Source of the DNA: JAFGJQ01 sp964586145
GTDB taxonomy: Bacteria; Planctomycetota; Phycisphaerae; UBA1845
Assembly: GCA_964586145.1 (NCBI GenBank)
Contig: CAZPHH010000011.1
Span: 1 to 64,000, forward strand
Reading direction: 5' to 3'
Length of the DNA stretch: 64,000 nt
Shown here: positions 60,506 through 64,000 of the stretch, piece after piece
Layout: every line of letters starts with the position of its first letter
How positions within the stretch are numbered: the stretch's first letter is position 1
Position numbers and translations under genes: made by a program
Notes under the pieces: model-generated
Told to the model about the DNA's origin: nothing
Seen by the model: the letters and a program-made list of their open reading frames with translations, nothing else
Databases searched by the model: none

Positions 60506-60934
60506 ATGGAGAGACGTCGACCGGTGGTAGACGAGTCCGTTGCGGGCATCTGCCTGGTTCGGATCAGCCACGTGGAGATTCGGGTGCGCGATCTGGAGGA
60601 AAGCGCTCGGTTCTACACGGAGCTGCTCGGGCTGGAACAGGTCCCCGCGGAGCCGCCCAGCGACAAGGTCTGCCGGTGTCTGAGCGCCGGCCGGCCGGGG
60701 GAGCGGTTCGGGCTGGTCCTGGCCGAGGGGCTGCCTCCGGGCACGCCATTGGCCGGCGTGGACCATCTGTCGCTGGAGGTCCCGACCCGGGGCGATGTGT
60801 GGATGGTGTACGAGCGGGCGCGGTCCCGCAACATCCCGGCCACGGAGCCGCGGTTTTTCGACGGCTTCTTCCAGACGTTCGTATTCGATCCGAACGGACA
60901 CAAGGTGGAAATCGTGACGTCCCACGACACGTGA
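60506..60934 (+). CDS. VOC-family (glyoxalase-like) protein
   Basis: This 142-residue protein has the vicinal-oxygen-chelate fold. The first half is ISHVEIRVRDLEESARFYTE and LLGLEQV. The second is VDHLSLEVPTRGDVWMVYER, with FVFDPNGHKVEIV at the end. Metal ligands fit His in SHVEI, His in DHLSL and Glu in KVEIV. Such proteins include lactoylglutathione lyases and antibiotic-resistance proteins. ATG 60506 is used. It lies on the same strand as, and 160 bases before, the fused methyltransferase/ATP-grasp gene. Confidence 0.84.
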   Translation: MERRRPVVDESVAGICLVRISHVEIRVRDLEESARFYTELLGLEQVPAEPPSDKVCRCLSAGRPGERFGLVLAEGLPPGTPLAGVDHLSLEVPTRGDVWMVYERARSRNIPATEPRFFDGFFQTFVFDPNGHKVEIVTSHDT

Positions 60935-61094
60935 TTCGCCGCCGATGCGTTGGCATCATCGCGGGGTCATGGGTATGGGCGGCGGGCGGAAGGAGCGGTC
61001 GCGCCCTGTGCGGCCGCCGGGCTGACCGCCGCGGAACAGGTTTCCGGAGGCTCGACGCTCCGCAGAGCGCCGCAATGCAAAGGACTTTTCTACA

Positions 61095-63038
61095 GTGGCT
61101 ACGGCAAACGTGACTTGCGCGAAGCCCGGCTCAACAAACGGGCAGCCCGTTGCGCCCAGGACCCTGGGCCCGGTTCCTGATCTGGAGCGGCACCTGCCGT
61201 CCGACTGGTGGCGGACGCTGTTCAACTCGCTGTATCTCAAGACGGACGGCGACGTGGTGGAGAACGCGGACAACACCCGCCGCGAGGTCGACGCGGTCAT
61301 CCAGGCGGCCCTGCTGGAGCCGAATGACCGCATTCTGGACCTGTGCTGCGGGCAAGGCCGGCATTCGCTGGAGTTTGCCCGCCGCGGGTTCCGCCACGTG
61401 ACGGGGGTGGATCGCTCCCGCTACCTCATCCGCCTGGCCCGCAAGCGGGCTCGGGCCGAGGGGCTGGCCGTGTCGTTTCACGAGGGGGACGCCCGGCGGT
61501 GTCGCATCAAGGGCCCACCCTTCCACTGTGTGACCATTCTGGGCAACTCGTTCGGGTATTTTGAGCAGAAGTCCGACGACGAGGCCGTGTTGCGGAACGT
61601 GGCGCGGCTGCTCGCCTCGAACGGCATTCTGGTGCTGGACGTGGCCAACGGGGCGTGGCTGCGGGACCATTTTGAGCCGCGGTCGTGGGAGTGGATCGAC
61701 CAGAACCACTTCGTCTGCCGCGAGCGATCGCTTTCCAAGGCGGGCGAACGGATCGTATCGCGCGAAGTGATCGTCCATGCGGAGCGCGGCGTCATTGCCG
61801 ACCAGTTTTATGCGGAGCGCCTGTATACCGGCGACCAGCTTTCCGATTTGCTGGAGCGCGTCGGGTACCAGTTGGTCCGCGTCCACGGGGCCATGCATGC
61901 GGATTCGTCGCGCGGGCAGGACCTGGGCATGATGGCGCATCGCCTGGTCATCACGGGCCAGGCCCCGAAGCGGACGGTTGTCAAGCCTGCGCGGTCCGCC
62001 CCCCCGCACCCGAAGGTCACCGTGATTCTGGGCGACCCGTCGCTGCCGGACACGGTGAAGGTGGGCGGCAAGTTCAACGCGGAGGATTTCGAAACGATCG
62101 AGCGGCTCAAGCAGGGTCTGGTCGAACTGGAGGGGTACGAGTTCACGTACCTGGACAACCACCAGAATCTGCTCAAGGCGCTGGTCACCAACCCGCCGTC
62201 GTTCGTGTTCAACCTGTGCGACGAAGGCTATCGCAACGATCCGTTCATGGAGCTCCACGTTCCGGCCATCCTGGAGATGCTGAACGTGCCGTACACGGGC
62301 GCGGGGCCGACCTGCCTGGGCCTCTGCTACAACAAGAGCATGGTGCGGGGGATCGCGGAGTCGCTGGACATCCCGGTGCCGATGGAATCGTACCTGGGCA
62401 CGGACGATACCACGGCGACGCTGCCCGCGACCTTCCCGGCCATCGTGAAGCCCAACTGCGGCGACAGCAGCATCGGCATCACGAAGGACGCGGTGGTCCG
62501 CGACACCGCGGAGCTGCTGAACTACATCGACTGGGTCCGTGCGACGTACGGTCGCATTCCCATTCTCGTGCAGGAGTTCCTCAGCGGGCCGGAGTACTCG
62601 ATCGGCGTCATCGGAAACCCCGGATTGTCGTACAAGATTCTGCCGCCGCTGTTGGTGGACTACTCCGGGCTGGACGCGGGCCTGCCGCAGATTCTGGGCT
62701 ACGAGTCCAAGTGGCACCCGGACTCACCGTACTGGACGCAGATCCGGTATGTCGAGGCGTTTCCGGACGAGGAGTTGCAGCGGCAGTTGTACGACTACTC
62801 GAACGCCCTGTTCGAGCGTTGCGGCTGTCGAGACTACGCCCGGTTTGACTTCCGGACGGACGCGAACGGCCGATTGAAGCTGCTGGAGGTGAATCCGAAC
62901 CCGGGGTGGTGCTGGGACGGCAAGTTCAACCTGATGGCGGCGTTTGAGGGGCTGCGCTACGCGGATGTTCTGCGGTTGATTCTGGAGGCCGCTCAGGAGA
63001 GAATTTCGGCTCAGGCTGCCGTCCCCGCCATGGCGTGA
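61095..63038 (+). CDS. Fusion of a SAM methyltransferase and a D-Ala-D-Ala-ligase-like ATP-grasp enzyme
   Basis: This 647-residue protein has two enzymatic parts. Residues 35-290 are a class I methyltransferase, with motif I ILDLCCGQGRHSLEFA at 80-95 and VTILGNSFGYF. Residues 305-635 are an ATP-grasp ligase of the Ddl group: FVFNLCDEGYRNDPFMELHV, VPYTGAGPTCLGLCYNKSMV, AIVKPNCGDSSIGIT, LVQEFLSGPEYSIG and the metal site RLKLLEVNPNPGW. Ddl enzymes join two amino acids through an acyl-phosphate. The GTG at 61095 is the start. Small coiled-coil and aspartoacylase-like genes follow closely on the same strand, so the ligase and deacylase probably act in one pathway. Confidence 0.87.
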   Translation: MATANVTCAKPGSTNGQPVAPRTLGPVPDLERHLPSDWWRTLFNSLYLKTDGDVVENADNTRREVDAVIQAALLEPNDRILDLCCGQGRHSLEFARRGFRHVTGVDRSRYLIRLARKRARAEGLAVSFHEGDARRCRIKGPPFHCVTILGNSFGYFEQKSDDEAVLRNVARLLASNGILVLDVANGAWLRDHFEPRSWEWIDQNHFVCRERSLSKAGERIVSREVIVHAERGVIADQFYAERLYTGDQLSDLLERVGYQLVRVHGAMHADSSRGQDLGMMAHRLVITGQAPKRTVVKPARSAPPHPKVTVILGDPSLPDTVKVGGKFNAEDFETIERLKQGLVELEGYEFTYLDNHQNLLKALVTNPPSFVFNLCDEGYRNDPFMELHVPAILEMLNVPYTGAGPTCLGLCYNKSMVRGIAESLDIPVPMESYLGTDDTTATLPATFPAIVKPNCGDSSIGITKDAVVRDTAELLNYIDWVRATYGRIPILVQEFLSGPEYSIGVIGNPGLSYKILPPLLVDYSGLDAGLPQILGYESKWHPDSPYWTQIRYVEAFPDEELQRQLYDYSNALFERCGCRDYARFDFRTDANGRLKLLEVNPNPGWCWDGKFNLMAAFEGLRYADVLRLILEAAQERISAQAAVPAMA

Positions 63039-63077
63039 CGGCGGGGAGCCGAACGCCGGCCATCGGATGATCCGAGG

Positions 63078-63284
63078 ATGACACCACAGAAGCGATGCCA
63101 GTTGGAGCGTCGTTGCCTGGAAATCGAGTGCGAGCTCCAGGAACTGGCGGCCGGACCGGGTTCCGCGGAAGACACCGGCAGCGCCAAGCGCGAAGTGGAA
63201 CTGCTGCGCGAGCTCAGTCGCATCGAACGCGAGATGGCCCAGGACCAACCCGGGCGGCGCGGACGGTCTGACGACGAGGACTGA
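63078..63284 (+). CDS. Small coiled-coil protein, 68 aa
   Basis: The product is one charged coiled coil: MTPQKRCQLERRCLEIECEL and REVELLRELSRIEREMAQ, then an acidic tail. There is no signal or membrane helix. It starts 40 bases after the ATP-grasp gene and its stop codon is four bases before the ATG of the deacylase-like gene. In such clusters a small carrier or scaffold is sometimes needed; that role is inferred. Two Cys at residues 7 and 13 are the only notable ones. Confidence 0.65.
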   Translation: MTPQKRCQLERRCLEIECELQELAAGPGSAEDTGSAKREVELLRELSRIEREMAQDQPGRRGRSDDED

Positions 63285-63287
63285 TCC

Positions 63288-64000
63288 ATGGGGTCCGAAC
63301 GTCCCAAGGAGACCGGCCAGGGCAAGCCGGCCTCGCCCAGACCGTCGTCGGCCCGGCCGAAGCCGTCGGTCCGCTATTCGTTCATCAAAATTCTCACCGG
63401 CTCGGACCTGTCGCGGCGGCGGTTGGCCGTCATGCGGACCCGCGCCGCTCAGCCGGGTCCGACCGTCTGGCTGACGGCGTGCGGTCATGGCGACGAGGTC
63501 GGTGGGATCGTCGTCATCCAGGAGATTTTCAAGCGGCTGCGTCGGAGCCGACTGCTCCGCGGCGAAGTGAACGCCTTCCCGCTGATGAACCCGCTGGGGT
63601 TCGAGATGTCGTCGCGGCACGTGGCGTTCAGCGGCGAGGACCTGAACCGGGCGTTTCCGGGGAACCCCAACGGATCGCTCGCCCAGCGAATCGCCCACCG
63701 GATTTTTCAGGAGATCACGCAGACCCGGCCGGCGCTGGTGCTGGATCTGCACAACGACTGGCGAAGCAGCATTCCGTACGCCGTGCTGGATCCGCCTCCG
63801 GGCGCCGCGCACAAGGAGACGTTTGCCCAGGCCAAGGCCTTCGCGCGGATCACCGGCCTGCTGCTCATCGCGGAGTCGCCCAAGTCGCCGGACGCGCTGC
63901 TGTCCCCGCGAACCCTTTCCGGCAGTCTGCTGCATCATGACGTGCCCGCGTTGACCCTGGAACTGGGCGAGGCGTACGTGGTGAACGAGGTGAACGTGCG
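63288..64000 (+). CDS. Aspartoacylase/succinylglutamate-desuccinylase-like zinc hydrolase (partial, cut by window end)
   Basis: The frame opens at ATG 63288 and is still open at the window edge (237 codons). The zinc site is LTACGHGDEVGGIVV (His and Glu), with the third ligand His in LVLDLHNDWRSS. Substrate residues are in FSGEDLNRAFPG (Asn-Arg) and the catalytic Glu is expected in LTLELGEAYVVNE. This is the AstE/AspA branch of the M14 fold. It starts after a Pro/Ser/Lys-rich N-terminus of 30 residues and lies four bases after the coiled-coil gene. It removes an acyl or aminoacyl group in known members. The C-terminal part is not seen. Confidence 0.85.
   Translation, partial: MGSERPKETGQGKPASPRPSSARPKPSVRYSFIKILTGSDLSRRRLAVMRTRAAQPGPTVWLTACGHGDEVGGIVVIQEIFKRLRRSRLLRGEVNAFPLMNPLGFEMSSRHVAFSGEDLNRAFPGNPNGSLAQRIAHRIFQEITQTRPALVLDLHNDWRSSIPYAVLDPPPGAAHKETFAQAKAFARITGLLLIAESPKSPDALLSPRTLSGSLLHHDVPALTLELGEAYVVNEVNV

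Overview
The window is a high-GC, gene-dense bacterial chromosome segment. Its gene set suggests a diderm of the Planctomycetota, possibly Phycisphaerae-like. The evidence is futalosine-route menaquinone genes (mqnA, mqnC), a Ser/Thr kinase with a C-terminal membrane anchor, an HDOD-GGDEF regulator, a two-domain heptose kinase/adenylyltransferase (hldE), TolC-type efflux, a SpoVG homologue with an inserted zinc ribbon, and a Cys-x2-Cys leader of planctomycete style. The placement is inferred from gene content only. Two runs of 100 N, each flanked by an exact 55-bp duplication, show that this is a scaffolded short-read (probably metagenomic) assembly.

Layout. 1-2.1 kb is gene-poor and full of small hairpins and repeats, with one small unknown gene. 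2.1-5.2 kb holds an HD-domain gene and the mqnA-mqnC pair. 5.3-12.1 kb has a lipoprotein, a 27-residue membrane peptide gene and a MacB/TolC-type efflux system whose permease is transcribed divergently from its three partners. 12.1-16.9 kb is a minus-strand run: TerB-like gene, psd, pssA, gltX and a PfkB kinase gene. 17.0-19.7 kb is eno, a DivIC/FtsB-like gene and an anchored unknown. 19.8-30 kb carries the Ser/Thr kinase, an MnmE-like GTPase without the usual C-terminus, a glycogen-debranching enzyme, purL (broken only by an assembly gap) and an HDOD-GGDEF protein.

30-36.5 kb is more accessory: a beta-helix/PA14-like secreted protein, an M24-fold protein lacking metal ligands, a graveyard of repeats with an internally deleted IS1634-like transposase and a truncated 23S-IVP gene, then a GH5 mannanase-like lipoprotein. 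36.6-46 kb has purN, an alpha/beta hydrolase, a large membrane protein, birA and three membrane glycosyltransferase-like proteins. 46-50 kb has an MBL-fold hydrolase, small unknowns, a lipoprotein, a TPR protein and folD. 50-56 kb has another hairpin-rich gap, an unknown gene, wrbA, hldE, spoVG and ispE. A tRNA-Glu with a strong hairpin follows, then a two-component system.

The right end is the most unusual. It holds a single protein joining an N-acetyltransferase to a histone-deacetylase/acetylpolyamine-hydrolase domain. Next to it is a co-directional cluster: a methyltransferase fused to a D-Ala-D-Ala-ligase-like ATP-grasp enzyme, a 68-residue coiled-coil protein, and an aspartoacylase/AstE-like zinc deacylase that runs off the window. 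Together these look like an undescribed ligase/deacylase pathway for a small peptide or acylated amino acid.
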